In this document: in pieces, positions 27,402 to 37,414 of the stretch
Numbering within the stretch: position 1 is the stretch's first letter
How the letters are laid out: the number at the start of each line of letters is the position of its first letter
Origin: Aurantiochytrium sp. KH105
Taxonomy: Eukaryota > Sar > Bigyra > Thraustochytrida > Thraustochytriidae
Assembly: GCA_003116975.1 (NCBI GenBank)
Contig: BGKB01000022.1
Location: 496,001 to 560,000 of the forward strand
Direction of reading: 5' to 3'
DNA length: 64,000 nucleotides
Notes under the pieces: model-generated
Database searches by the model: none
Told to the model about the DNA's origin: nothing
Seen by the model: only the letters and a program-made list of their open reading frames with translations
Made by a program: the position numbers and the translations under genes

Positions 27402-28301
27402 ATGATGATGGCCGCGATGCTGGCCGCCAGGACGACGATGGCGGCCGCCGTGCGAGGGCACGCGTGGACGCCGGCCGCGGCCGCGTGGGCCGCCGGCGGC
27501 GCGGCGGGCGCTCGCAGGATGATGAGCGATGACGTCACCGCGGGCAACAAGGACAAGTTTTCCAACGTGGACGCCGGCAACAACCCGCGCCAGCAGCGGC
27601 AGAGGCAGGGCAACAACAGGAATAACAACAACAACAGGAACAACAACAACAACAACAGGAACCAGCGCGGCGGCAACTTCCGCAAGCCTCTCGTGCACCC
27701 TGTTCTTGGCCTCCGCCCGGGCAACTCGCTCAAGGTTTTGGTTGGCGAACGACCAAATGCTGGCCTCGTGCCGCTCGATATGCGCGAGGAAATCTATCAG
27801 CTGCACAAGACCGACCCAGAGGGCAAGGGCGACATTGTGCGCATTTCCAACATTACGGGCCTTTCCGTGCCCAGAATTCAGGGTATCATCAAGCTGCGCC
27901 AGTTCGAAAAGGACTACGAGCGCGATGTGCTGAACGGCGAGCCTCTCGACCAGACCCTCGACCAGGAGTTCCGCAACATCTTCGGTGAAAAGAGGTCTTG
28001 GAAGAACCACGTTTCCTCCGAGGGCATCAAGGAACGTCTCAAGGGGGTGAAGATCGAGTACAAGTTTTACCGCGAAGGCGAGACAGCCCCCGATGGCGGG
28101 AGTTCCGCTGCCGAGCTGGCCGCTTCGAGTCACCAAAAGCCTTGGCGCGTCGTCGACGTCGAAAAGGTCTATGGCAAGGAGGTGAAAAGGACGTCCAAGT
28201 TCCTTTTTCGCAAGGTCGAGCCCAAGCCCAAGCATCTCCGTGGCGGGCCTCCTTCCACAAAGAAATCCAACCGCCACTTGCGTCTCCCTGCGGTGCACTA
28301 A
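27402..28301 (+). CDS. Mitochondrial small ribosomal subunit protein mS45/Bot1-like
   Basis: A 299-residue protein from the first of several adjacent ATGs at 27402. Residues 1-40 are rich in Ala and Arg with no acidic residue (ends GAARR/MMSDD), a typical mitochondrial transit peptide. An Asn/Arg/Gly-rich linker follows (about 65-90). The conserved part (about 95-200) reads HPVLGLRPGNSLK..., DMREEIYQLHKTDPEGKGDIVRISNITGLSVPRIQGIIKLRQFE, matching the pattern of the eukaryotic mitochondrial regulator/Bot1p (mS45) family: a helix, then a helix-turn-helix-like LS..GLS..RV.AI..L. The C-terminus is basic. Its role would be in the mitoribosome small subunit. The targeting signal is clear; the family call is moderate. 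Confidence 0.65.
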   Translation: MMMAAMLAARTTMAAAVRGHAWTPAAAAWAAGGAAGARRMMSDDVTAGNKDKFSNVDAGNNPRQQRQRQGNNRNNNNNRNNNNNNRNQRGGNFRKPLVHPVLGLRPGNSLKVLVGERPNAGLVPLDMREEIYQLHKTDPEGKGDIVRISNITGLSVPRIQGIIKLRQFEKDYERDVLNGEPLDQTLDQEFRNIFGEKRSWKNHVSSEGIKERLKGVKIEYKFYREGETAPDGGSSAAELAASSHQKPWRVVDVEKVYGKEVKRTSKFLFRKVEPKPKHLRGGPPSTKKSNRHLRLPAVH

Positions 28302-28753
28302 GTTTCTCAAATAGCTAAATATGGTGCGTGTGTGCCTGCCTACCTGCCTGCTGCGACCCGCTTCAACCTGTGCGAGCAAAGATTAGATTTCGCTTTGCCA
28401 GCAGTAATGATTTTTTTCCTGGACGAGGAAAATTCTGTGCTTCGAAGCTTCAAGCTGGCCCACAAGCTAGACCACGTGCCACGCCCTATAAGATTCTTTG
28501 CTCGATGCTAGACTGATACTGGTGCCTTCTCCTCCAAAAAATTTAAAAAAGAAAAATAAAAGTAAAAATGACAGTGAAACACAACCTCGCCGCTTGATTT
28601 GAGATGGCCGACGTCAATCAAATCTACCTTTTCAATCAGCTTGTCAGATTGTCTTCACACCTCACACAGAGAAAGCTTTGGTAGCGAAGAGGTTTCTACA
28701 AATAATAAACCAAGCAAGCAGGCAATCTTTTTGAAAACTTCAAAGTAGGCCTA
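28302..28753. other. Spacer between convergent genes
   Basis: A 452-bp AT-richer region with an AATAAA at 28555-28560 for the upstream gene and A-rich runs. No gene is seen. Confidence 0.6.
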
Positions 28754-30382
28754 CTACACAAGCATCTTGCTCTTGACAAATTGCTCACATGCCGCCCTTA
28801 CATGAGGCTGCATGCGAGACCAAATCTGCGCGAGCTCGCGGCGCTTGTCGCGCACTTCCTGTGAGCGACGGACGTTTGCGGCTGTCTCACGCGCAAGCAA
28901 TCGAGGGTCACGCAATTCGGCAAAGTTCTCGGCGCCAAGATTACGTCGTCCGTTCATCGAACTGTGCAGGTACCACATGGCCGAGCGCGCAGCGTCATCA
29001 TCCCAGTCGGACACCTTGGCAGCTACTTTCTCCATGACCCACGGGCTAGCGTGAAAATCAATTCCGGCAATGGGCAAAGTGGTCTTGCGCAAGGGTGTTG
29101 ATGTTCGTGTCGCTTCTGCATGCAGGCGATCCAATGCTGGGATCCACCTCCCTGGTGCATATTTAAAGCGCGTCACCCAACGCGCTGCGACGCGCCGCAA
29201 CATGAGCATGTCGCCCTTCATCCCACCGAACGAGGCGCGGCACAAGATGCTCCGAATGACTGTCGCTTCCTGCGCGTCTGTGAGCGCGTCGGCGCGCCCG
29301 AGCAAGGTTTCGACGCTCGGAGGGCCGCGCGAACCTATTGCTGCTGATCCTTGCGTAAATTCGTCGGCATCATCATTTTCGCCATCCTCGCCCCAATCTA
29401 CTGGATCCTTGATAGGACTACTGCTCACTTCGCGCACAATCTCTAGACATCGAAGATAGTGCTTTGATTTGAGAGCCACGCCTGCGTTTTGCGCCAACAT
29501 GAGCCACACGAGATCCGAAAAGCCGGAATGCAAGATGCTGTCTTCCACGATAATAACCGGCATGCGACGGAAAAAAGACTCTTCGTCGACGATGAGGAGC
29601 TCTGTTGCACAAAAGACGGCTGCACTCGACAACTTTCGACGAACGGACTTTTGCAAGAGGGACTTAAGCACACCGACGCTGAACTGCGAACACCTCTCAC
29701 CGCGCTTCCATCGCGCACGCAAATCGCCATCTTGTTCACAGAACAAGCCTGCTCCAACAGCTCCAACAAGCGTTGCCTTCTTGCCACTCTCAACTGCACT
29801 GTCATTGGCCTTTTCCATTTCCAAGGCAACTCGGCTGCCTCGAAAGTCACCACCACCGATACTTGTCTTCTTGAATAACACAACAGCGTCGAAGCACAAC
29901 TTCGGGTCACCAGCACGAGCCGTCCAGCATCCGCCGTAGCGAAAGGCCTCAAGACGCGGGCGCAGGGCAGCTGACCGCATCATCATGTCCATGGCATTGC
30001 GCGCCCCAGGCTTGTCCGCGCTCAAGCGCGCAGGCTTGACTTTTCGTGGCGATTCAGGCTTTGGTGTTTCTGAAGGATCGTCTTGCGAGAGGTCAACGGG
30101 CTCACCAGGGGTCAGAGGTCTCATTGTTGGCTCCTGTTTGCCCTCGCAGCGGTCCACGTGCATTTGCGCCGTGGACCGGACCAGATCCTCACCGCACAGC
30201 GGACACGAGACGAATCCACTCGCCGGGCTCGTTATCTCCTTCTCGTCCTCCTTATGCGGGTGTTGTTGTTGCCGCCGTCGTTCTTGGTTTCCTTTGTTCT
30301 TCTTGTCTGGCGTTCCTGCCCCTCGTGCGCTTTCCAGCGCCCGCTTCCGCTTGGGCGTCGCGCCCACGAGAAAACGCTCCAT
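28754..30382 (-). CDS. UBZ4-type zinc-finger protein of unknown function
   Basis: A 542-residue protein from the ATG at 30382. After a basic, Lys/Arg/Gln-rich head comes a Rad18-type ubiquitin-binding zinc finger: C60-x2-C63 ... H75-x3-C79 (SCPLCGEDLVRS...HVDRC). Such UBZ4 fingers bind ubiquitin in DNA-damage proteins (Rad18, SNM1A, WRNIP1, FAN1). The remainder (about 135-540) is folded but I do not recognise it. It has CATELL..., RRMPVIIVEDSILHSGFSDLVWLMLAQNAG and ASFGGMKGDMLMLRRVAARW, and no nuclease, helicase or ligase motif. A ubiquitin-dependent nuclear role, such as repair, is the best guess from the finger alone. Confidence 0.65.
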   Translation of the reverse strand: MERFLVGATPKRKRALESARGAGTPDKKNKGNQERRRQQQHPHKEDEKEITSPASGFVSCPLCGEDLVRSTAQMHVDRCEGKQEPTMRPLTPGEPVDLSQDDPSETPKPESPRKVKPARLSADKPGARNAMDMMMRSAALRPRLEAFRYGGCWTARAGDPKLCFDAVVLFKKTSIGGGDFRGSRVALEMEKANDSAVESGKKATLVGAVGAGLFCEQDGDLRARWKRGERCSQFSVGVLKSLLQKSVRRKLSSAAVFCATELLIVDEESFFRRMPVIIVEDSILHSGFSDLVWLMLAQNAGVALKSKHYLRCLEIVREVSSSPIKDPVDWGEDGENDDADEFTQGSAAIGSRGPPSVETLLGRADALTDAQEATVIRSILCRASFGGMKGDMLMLRRVAARWVTRFKYAPGRWIPALDRLHAEATRTSTPLRKTTLPIAGIDFHASPWVMEKVAAKVSDWDDDAARSAMWYLHSSMNGRRNLGAENFAELRDPRLLARETAANVRRSQEVRDKRRELAQIWSRMQPHVRAACEQFVKSKMLV

Positions 30383-31009
30383 CTCGTCCACCAGAGCAGG
30401 TCTTCCCCCGTTGCTGACCCGGTGACAACGCCGCGAAGGGCGACGTAGGATACGTTGTCGTCGCTTAGCTCAGCTCAGCTCTCTATGTCCTTGCAGCGGG
30501 CAGCCGGCACGACGGTCCCGAAATGGTTCTATGAAGACTCCTCCTCGTCGTCGTCGTCGTCGTCGTCGTGGTGGTTGAGCTCCGAGGGGAAAAAACAAAA
30601 ACTTCCGTCGCCAAAAGTCGCTCTCAGACATCGCTCTCAACTGCAAGAACGTATCAATCTCAAGAGAGATCGCTCTCAAGGAACATCGTTCTCATGCATT
30701 GCCATCGAGCTGTGGCTAGCCCAGGAATCAGGGACTACAAACGTTTTCAGCATCTCGGAAGTGGCTCCCTGCTCTACGACTGACCGTGACATGAGTAGTC
30801 TATTAGTACTACGTGCACCAATCAACGGCCAAAACGCACGATTTTAAGCCAAAGCAAACAGCATCCACGTTTACCCTCGTTGACACACGCCGGTGCGAGA
30901 GATCGATACGCGGAGAAAACTTCCTCGATAGACCTTGGCGCGCTCTCGTCTCGACGTTTGGGGCGCTTGTTCTGCAGAGCGTTGCAACCCCCGCAAAGCA
31001 TAGATTCGA
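30383..31009. promoter_or_regulatory. Divergent promoter region (UBZ4 protein / kinesin)
   Basis: A 627-bp gap between divergent starts. It holds a (GTC)n trinucleotide run at about 30543-30570 and a GCTCAGCTCAGCTC patch near 30468-30480. No gene is seen. Confidence 0.5.
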
Positions 31010-33697
31010 ATGACGACGGAAAAACACGTTGACGAGGATGAGCACAAGTGGGACAGCAACGTCGCAGAGGGTGACGGCCTGGAGAGCGTGCGTCGGAGTA
31101 CACGCGCGAATGCATCGTCCAGAAATCCCGTGCGCGTGGCCGTGCGCTGTCGGCCAATGAATAATCGAGAGTTGAGCGAAAATCGGTCAACCGTTGTGCA
31201 CGTTCAAGGGCGCACCGTGACAGCCCGGGACGAGCGCATGGACTTCGACTATGGCTACGGGCCGGATAGCTCGCAGGATGAGGTGAACAGGGATATCGGA
31301 CGCGAGGTCGTAAACAATGCGCTCTCGGGTTACAATAGCGTTGTTTTTGCTTATGGCAAGACAGGCTCAGGGAAAACCTTCACCATGACTCAGCTGATTG
31401 ACTTTGTCCTCGAAGAGCTACTTGCCGCTGCAGCTTCGAAGCAGGCTGCATCCGCAAAGGCCGACGCGAGCTCAGCGAACATACAATTGCACGCATATTA
31501 CTTTGAAATTTACAATGAGGACATTTACGATCTCTGGGGCCCATCCGGCAGACGCAAGGTTTCACGGCCAATGTTTGTAGACCGCAAGACGGGCTACGCT
31601 GACCTGCAAAGCCTCGGGATCACAAAAGAGTCAGTACGTGGTCTGAAAGAGATGCAAGCCTTGCTCGGAAAGGGCCGTGATGCTCGGGCTACCTCTGCAA
31701 CGAAACTCAATGCTCACTCAAGCCGAAGTCACGCAATCCTGCGTCTTGAATGCACGCAAAGTGGGTGCGCTGTCGGAGGACATGGCAATGCCGCTGCCGT
31801 AAGAACCTTTTCGTGTCACGACTTGGTGGATCTAGCAGGCGCAGAGAACACACGAGCCAGCGGTGCAACTGGCGTGAACCAGGCCGAGGCTGGAAAGATC
31901 AATCAGTCGCTCGTCACCTTACAACGCGTCATTGAGGCTCTCTTTCGTATCTCCAAGCTGAACGCGCGAAGAGATGCCTCGAGCCAGCATCCGGCTCAGG
32001 TTTTTGTTCCATATCGCGACTCCAAGCTCACGCATCTCCTGCGGCCCTCGCTTGGAGGAAATGCCAAGGCGTTCATGATTGCCACAGTTAGCCCAGCAGA
32101 CCGCGATGCGACGACATCGACGCTTGACTACGCGCGCAAGTGCGCTCAGGTTGTTAACCACGTCAAAGTAAATGTGAGCGAAAGCAAACAGGAGGCCACG
32201 AAGGAGTCCAAGAAGGCGCTAGGAAAGTACAAGGCCGAGGTTGACGCGCTCTCGCGCCAGCTCAAGCTCACGCAAGCCCAACTTGTCGAGCAACGTGCAG
32301 TAGATCGCGGTGAGAGTGCGTTCGCAGACACGCTTTGCGCCAAGGACGCACGAATCGCTGCGCTCGAGCAGCAAGTGACGCAGATGCGCGCTGAAAGCGC
32401 TCTCAAGTCAAAAGAAATCGAGGCCATGCGGCTGCGCTCAGAAGAGGTTGTCAAGTCAAGCCAAGATCTCCGGGAGGCCTTGCAGCACGAAACGTCGCGT
32501 ACCAAACGCGCACAGGAGAGAGCTCAGTTCAGCGAAGAGGGGTTGCGACACTACAAGACAATCAACGAGGCGCTATGCACTGCAATTGACAAGCTGCAGG
32601 CCGTTCTTCCCGGGGAGCACGCCACTCCTCACGGGGTGGCTGACGCTGCCGCATCTGCTGCCAGCGCCAAAGCTAAAGCCCAAGCGTCAAATCGTCGCAT
32701 GCGCAATGGCTCCAGCAATGCTGTCGCGTCTGCCGATGCCGATATTGAAAGTGAAGATGACGACGACGATGATGATGGTTTCGAGTCTTGCACGGAGAAC
32801 GCGAATCCTAACGCGCGCAAGACGCGGACCATGAAAGAATTTTCTGGTACGCTCGAGTCACTCGCAAGAGAGCGTGACTTTGTGCGACAAATGGCCGCGG
32901 CGCACATCGGCAGTCTCGAGTCGCAGCTCGGAGATATCGCCGCCCACCGCGATGAGCTGTACCGTCTCACTGCTAATCATGTCGCCAAAGCCATGGATCA
33001 TGTGCAGCGTCTTGAACAGTCGGTTTTGACTGCCAAGGATCGACTTGGTCAAGCCTTCGAGGACAGCGATCACGGCGACCTCTCGAATGACGACCTTCAA
33101 GAAGTTCTTGCCACCACCCTTACGGTGATGTTCGTTGTTTCTGAGCGGCTTTGCGGGACAATGAGCGAGGATCTCGACCACGTTCGCCTTCGGCTTGCAG
33201 AAACTGCGCCATCCTCGCCTCCAGGTCCTCCTCCGACGGTTCGTAAGTCGACCCGTCCAGAACCACGATCTCGAGCCCTTCGGAACAAGCAAAATGCTCT
33301 TCGCAGCGCATATCGGCCTCAGACAGAGGTAAAACGTGCCCCACATAGCGCTTCGCGGCAAGCTCGGAGCGAGACGAGAAGCCGACGACGAGTGCCTTCG
33401 CCCGCCGGCAGGCTCGATCTGAATACGACTGCGGACTTTTTCGATCTCCAAAGTGGGAGCGAAGCCTCTGACAACGAGCAAACAACGGCAACGGATCCGC
33501 TCAAACCTGTACTGCAGCCCCGTGATCAAAAGATTGAGCCCAAAACAATCGAGCGTACGCCCTCGCGCGGAGTGTCCGAGTTTTTGGAAAGTATGGATGC
33601 CATGGCGGCTGCCGATCTTTCGGAACTCGGCATATTTGGCGACGAGGATGACGAGAACCACGACGGCTTTGCAACTCCCGTTGGCTCCCCACGGTAG
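31010..33697 (+). CDS. Kinesin with N-terminal motor
   Basis: An 895-residue microtubule motor. The motor domain covers about residues 40-390: start strand VRVAVRCRP, P-loop GKTGSGKT (116-123), switch I SSRSH (237-241), switch II DLAGAE (274-279), then NQSLVTLQRVIEAL, YRDSKLTHLLRPSLGGNAKAFMIATVSP and STLDYARKC. Coiled coil follows (about 400-560), then an acidic DDDDDDGFES run, a second coiled region and a disordered basic tail. Switch II has Ala-Glu where nearly all kinesins have Ser-Glu. I cannot place it in a named kinesin subfamily. An N-terminal motor suggests plus-end movement, which is a family generalisation. Confidence 0.9.
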   Translation: MTTEKHVDEDEHKWDSNVAEGDGLESVRRSTRANASSRNPVRVAVRCRPMNNRELSENRSTVVHVQGRTVTARDERMDFDYGYGPDSSQDEVNRDIGREVVNNALSGYNSVVFAYGKTGSGKTFTMTQLIDFVLEELLAAAASKQAASAKADASSANIQLHAYYFEIYNEDIYDLWGPSGRRKVSRPMFVDRKTGYADLQSLGITKESVRGLKEMQALLGKGRDARATSATKLNAHSSRSHAILRLECTQSGCAVGGHGNAAAVRTFSCHDLVDLAGAENTRASGATGVNQAEAGKINQSLVTLQRVIEALFRISKLNARRDASSQHPAQVFVPYRDSKLTHLLRPSLGGNAKAFMIATVSPADRDATTSTLDYARKCAQVVNHVKVNVSESKQEATKESKKALGKYKAEVDALSRQLKLTQAQLVEQRAVDRGESAFADTLCAKDARIAALEQQVTQMRAESALKSKEIEAMRLRSEEVVKSSQDLREALQHETSRTKRAQERAQFSEEGLRHYKTINEALCTAIDKLQAVLPGEHATPHGVADAAASAASAKAKAQASNRRMRNGSSNAVASADADIESEDDDDDDDGFESCTENANPNARKTRTMKEFSGTLESLARERDFVRQMAAAHIGSLESQLGDIAAHRDELYRLTANHVAKAMDHVQRLEQSVLTAKDRLGQAFEDSDHGDLSNDDLQEVLATTLTVMFVVSERLCGTMSEDLDHVRLRLAETAPSSPPGPPPTVRKSTRPEPRSRALRNKQNALRSAYRPQTEVKRAPHSASRQARSETRSRRRVPSPAGRLDLNTTADFFDLQSGSEASDNEQTTATDPLKPVLQPRDQKIEPKTIERTPSRGVSEFLESMDAMAAADLSELGIFGDEDDENHDGFATPVGSPR

Positions 33698-34079
33698 CGG
33701 CGTCGTGTGCTCAATCGGAGGATGGAATTGCTCCAGGTTTGGTTTGCAGCGCAGTCTCTGACCAAGCCATCTATCTCCCTCGGCCAATCGAAATTAATCT
33801 TGTTCGTTAGTCCTCTTGCGGCCGAGCATCTTGATATACACCACGAACGGCAGAGACCCCTGCGCTCCATCTCTAGACTAGCGCAGGGCCACCCACGCTG
33901 GCCGCTTCTCCATCCGCCCGCCTACGAGCAGCAAGCAGGTTTGCGTCCCGCTCGGGGCCGTCGGCCAAAGTCCAGCCTGGGGAGTTCGCAGTTTTGGTTG
34001 GCGGCGGCAGACTGCAGAATCGCGAGTCTGGACGCGGCCGCGGGCGAGCTCGCGCGAGCGAGGCAGGCCGCGCAGAAGC
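33698..34079. other. Spacer between kinesin and aspartoacylase-like gene
   Basis: A 382-bp tandem spacer that must hold the kinesin 3'UTR and the next promoter. No gene is seen. Confidence 0.6.
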
Positions 34080-36971
34080 ATGGCGGCGCCCCTGGCGGCG
34101 CGGGCGGCGGGCCTGCGCGGCGGGCTCGGAGCCGCAGCCGCCGCAGCCGCCGCAGGCGCTCGGCCGGGCGGCCATGCGCGGACATGGACCAAGTGGAGCT
34201 CTGCAGCTGGTGCTGCGCGGAGCCGCAGACTCTGCGGCAGCGCGGGCAGCAGCACAGCCCCAGGCGCGGACGTGGGCGCTGGCAGCGGACCGGAGGAGCT
34301 CCCGCGCTCGACCGGAAACACGGGCGTCCCGTATGTGTGGCGGTTCCAGGCAGCGGAGCCAAAGATGGATGGCCTCGCGTCTGAAAAGCACGCCAACATC
34401 AAGAGCACGCCCCTTTTCGAGCAAAGCGAAAAACGCGTCACGGTCTTGGGCGGTGTACACGGAAATGAGCTCGTTGGCATTAGAGTTGTCAAACGTCTCT
34501 TGAGCGAACTTGAGGCCGGGCACTGGGAAATTGACCAGCAAGGCGCAGAACTCGTGCTCGGTCTCGGTAACCCCGAAGCAATCAAAAAGGGGACCCGAGG
34601 GAGCGCCCCGGGAGGCGACCTGAACCGATCGTTCCCTCTTGAGCTTGCAAAGTCGATTGAAGGCGGAGAGAGAGCCGAAGCGGGGAAGGCGCAGCAACTC
34701 AATCTGACATTTGAAGAGCAGCGCGCTCGAGAGCTCGGACCGCTACTGATGAAGACGGATATATTGCTCGACATTCACGCCGCAAATACTCCGTCGGATC
34801 CCTTTATCCGCATCGCCGGTCGGTGCACCGAGGACCACATGCGCGTGGCAAGCTGGTTCGCTGGCCTTTCGAACCAGGAGGAGTCTCGAATGAAACTTCT
34901 CCTCGACCCCTTTTACCGAATCGGAGGTAAAGTCTGCACCACAGATGAGTTTGTCAACGTATTCGGCGGCACTGGAGTCTGTCTCGAAACGGGGCTGTAC
35001 AACGATATCAGCATGGAACAAGAGTGCTACACGCGCTTAGTGGAAATGCTCAACCACGAGGTCGGCTTGCGCGATACAGGCAAGGCGTCTTTCTCGTGGC
35101 CAGCAGTCATGCCCAGCTCAAACATTTTTCTCCGTCCTTATGGCGTGACGCATCTTCGCGTTGTCAAAGAGAAGAACACGACGTTTGACGAGGCGAACTT
35201 TGCTCAGCATGCTTCGGAGCTCAAGGAGGGTGAAGAACCGATGAACGATGCACAGTCCCCGAATCCCGCGGTCACGAGCCAGTCGTCGCCGCGGCGAGCA
35301 GCAGAGGCGACGGTTGCTGAAGACCTCACGCCCAGAAATGAGCATCCGAGGGAGGCTGCGACGCAGGCGGAAGACATTTGGGACAACGCTGACGTCTTTC
35401 AGAGTCTAGACCTTCCCGTTGAGCAAGACAATAGCACGTCGCCATACACTGCCGAGGCCAGCGCGAAAGCTACAGACGACGTTGAGGAAGTCGATGACTT
35501 TGAGCTGTCGTACAATGATGTGAGCGAGATTATGAGTCTGAGTGAGATCCAGCACGTGCACCCGTCTATGAAGATCAAGGACCTCAAGCCAGAACTCGAG
35601 AGGCCGAACGACGAGAGTGATGATACGAAGGAGAAGAAGTCAAAGGGAGGTTTTTGGGTGCAGAATGCGTATTCAAATCTCTTCCGCCCCTTTGAGGTTG
35701 TGTCTTCACATCTTCTCACGGAGCGCGGCTTTGCCTTTGAAAAGGGTGTTGGCGAGAGAAACTGGCAAGTCGTCCACAAGGGTCAGATTCTGGGCAAGTA
35801 CGCGGAGGCCTCCAGGTCAATGACCGGCGGCACTGAGCAGAGCGCTGAGGAGCCTGTGAGTGAGGAGCTCTATGTTGCGCTCGAGAACATGTACGTGCTC
35901 TTTCCCAAGCCAGAGCACTTGCGTACGGTGCATCGCCCGTTGTATTGGCTTGCCAGAGAGATTGATCTTCCACGAGCTGCAACGAACCCCGTGATGGCAT
36001 TTCGCACGACCAAGGATGGCTTGTTTACGTGGCGGCAATTCTCCCGGTACTTGGAACGCCTCTACACTAAGAATCGCACGCAGTTTCTGGAACACTTGCA
36101 TCTGTCACCTGCCCTTCAGCGCAAAGGTGCGAACGACCCTTGGACGTTTGTGTCCCCAGAAGGAAATCAGCATTTCTCTACCAACACTGGCGAGCTCGCC
36201 TCGAAATTGACTTCGCAAGTTCTCGGCGACGCAATGGGCGGACGAGCAGCTTTCCGTATCCACGAACTTTTGGGCCGGTACCGTGAGCTTGATGATGATG
36301 ACTACGTGCGCAAGGATCTGCGAGATTCGATGGTGTACTTTCCTTTTGAGAATTCGCGCTTTAAGAAGGAGGGCCTGCTGGTGTATCCCACCACACGCCG
36401 CGTTGCGGGCGAGCATTTCTTGCAGTGCGGTTCTCCCTATGTCTCCCCACGTATTTCAATGCCTTTTGCGGTCGAGCGTTTCGACAAGGGCAAAAAGTCA
36501 TTCTTGGGCGTCGCCCCGCTTGGAGAGGATGCCAACCCTGACGAGGTGCGCGGCGAACTAGAGGAGATTGCCAAGGCTGTTCAATATAGCCTCCCATGGG
36601 TGGATTTGGTCGTTCACGACAACTATATTTTGAGCGAGGTAGAGATTGAAGGTGATGCGTACCTTATGTGCGACCACACGCTTCCAGATCGATCAAATCC
36701 CACCGTGGAGACCGTAAGCGTGCGTGGCACCAGCTTTCCCAGTGTCGGCGCCACGTACTACAGTTTGTGGAAGGTGATGTACACTCTTTCGCTTTGCCGT
36801 CGCGCTGGCGGAGCCCAAGATTCCCTGGCAGAGATCCATCCTGTCTTTTCTGTTCGTGGCGAGTTGCTGAATGAGTTTGCCTGGCAGCGCGAGCTTCCAG
36901 AGCCTATACGCCCTGTGTATCGCGAGGAGGCGCCCAACTATCCTCTTCCGCGCGCCTCGGACGAGGAGTAG
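34080..36971 (+). CDS. Aspartoacylase/AstE-like zinc hydrolase fused to a large unknown domain
   Basis: A 963-residue protein. Residues 1-105 are Ala/Gly/Arg-rich, possibly a mitochondrial presequence; an in-frame Met at 34365 is an alternative start. Residues ~118-390 form an aspartoacylase/succinylglutamate desuccinylase (M14-like) domain: GGVHGNE supplies zinc ligands H127 and E130, DLNR (N182, R183) binds substrate carboxylate, DIH gives the third ligand H233, and CLETG holds the candidate catalytic Glu. The family removes acyl groups from N-acyl amino acids. An acidic linker (~395-520) leads to a ~440-residue C-terminal region with FRPFEVVSSHLL, DSMVYFPFENSRFKKEG and CGSPYVSPRISMPFAVERF, which I do not recognise. 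Aspartoacylases are normally about 310 residues, so this is a fusion. Confidence 0.75.
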   Translation: MAAPLAARAAGLRGGLGAAAAAAAAGARPGGHARTWTKWSSAAGAARSRRLCGSAGSSTAPGADVGAGSGPEELPRSTGNTGVPYVWRFQAAEPKMDGLASEKHANIKSTPLFEQSEKRVTVLGGVHGNELVGIRVVKRLLSELEAGHWEIDQQGAELVLGLGNPEAIKKGTRGSAPGGDLNRSFPLELAKSIEGGERAEAGKAQQLNLTFEEQRARELGPLLMKTDILLDIHAANTPSDPFIRIAGRCTEDHMRVASWFAGLSNQEESRMKLLLDPFYRIGGKVCTTDEFVNVFGGTGVCLETGLYNDISMEQECYTRLVEMLNHEVGLRDTGKASFSWPAVMPSSNIFLRPYGVTHLRVVKEKNTTFDEANFAQHASELKEGEEPMNDAQSPNPAVTSQSSPRRAAEATVAEDLTPRNEHPREAATQAEDIWDNADVFQSLDLPVEQDNSTSPYTAEASAKATDDVEEVDDFELSYNDVSEIMSLSEIQHVHPSMKIKDLKPELERPNDESDDTKEKKSKGGFWVQNAYSNLFRPFEVVSSHLLTERGFAFEKGVGERNWQVVHKGQILGKYAEASRSMTGGTEQSAEEPVSEELYVALENMYVLFPKPEHLRTVHRPLYWLAREIDLPRAATNPVMAFRTTKDGLFTWRQFSRYLERLYTKNRTQFLEHLHLSPALQRKGANDPWTFVSPEGNQHFSTNTGELASKLTSQVLGDAMGGRAAFRIHELLGRYRELDDDDYVRKDLRDSMVYFPFENSRFKKEGLLVYPTTRRVAGEHFLQCGSPYVSPRISMPFAVERFDKGKKSFLGVAPLGEDANPDEVRGELEEIAKAVQYSLPWVDLVVHDNYILSEVEIEGDAYLMCDHTLPDRSNPTVETVSVRGTSFPSVGATYYSLWKVMYTLSLCRRAGGAQDSLAEIHPVFSVRGELLNEFAWQRELPEPIRPVYREEAPNYPLPRASDEE

Positions 36972-37414
36972 CCTTGACAAGTCTGAACGTGATGTACCAA
37001 CAAAATCTTTTTTACCATTCTTGATGCTTTTTTTTTTATTCTACTGGTTTGGAACATTTGGCTCTTTTGCTTTGCGAAAAGCACATCGCATCATTTCGAC
37101 AAATGGCGCCTCTTGTGGCGACCAAACTTGCTCGTTGGTCAAAGTACGGAAAAAAGAGAGAAATCTTTACTGTCGATCACTTGACAGATGTGTAATTTTT
37201 TTTTAATGTTCTTTTCAGCGCCTGTGTCCGCAGTGAAAGCATGTGTATTTGCACATGCATTGAAATGCAGATACAAGAGTCCTGCTTCCGAATTTGCCAT
37301 GTGTACAGTCCATTCATCTGGCAACCTGATTTTAGAAAAAAAATAAGTATCGGCAACTTGATCGAAACACGGACAAGAAATAGGTGGGAAGGCGATGTGA
37401 CCTTCTGTTCGTTC
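36972..37414. other. Spacer between convergent genes
   Basis: A 443-bp AT-rich region with poly-T runs near 37028 and 37198. It holds both 3'UTRs. No gene is seen. Confidence 0.6.

Noticed and set aside
26757-28379. 540-codon frame antisense to the mS45-like gene and its promoter
   Set aside because: No domain. The sense frame has a transit peptide and conserved core.
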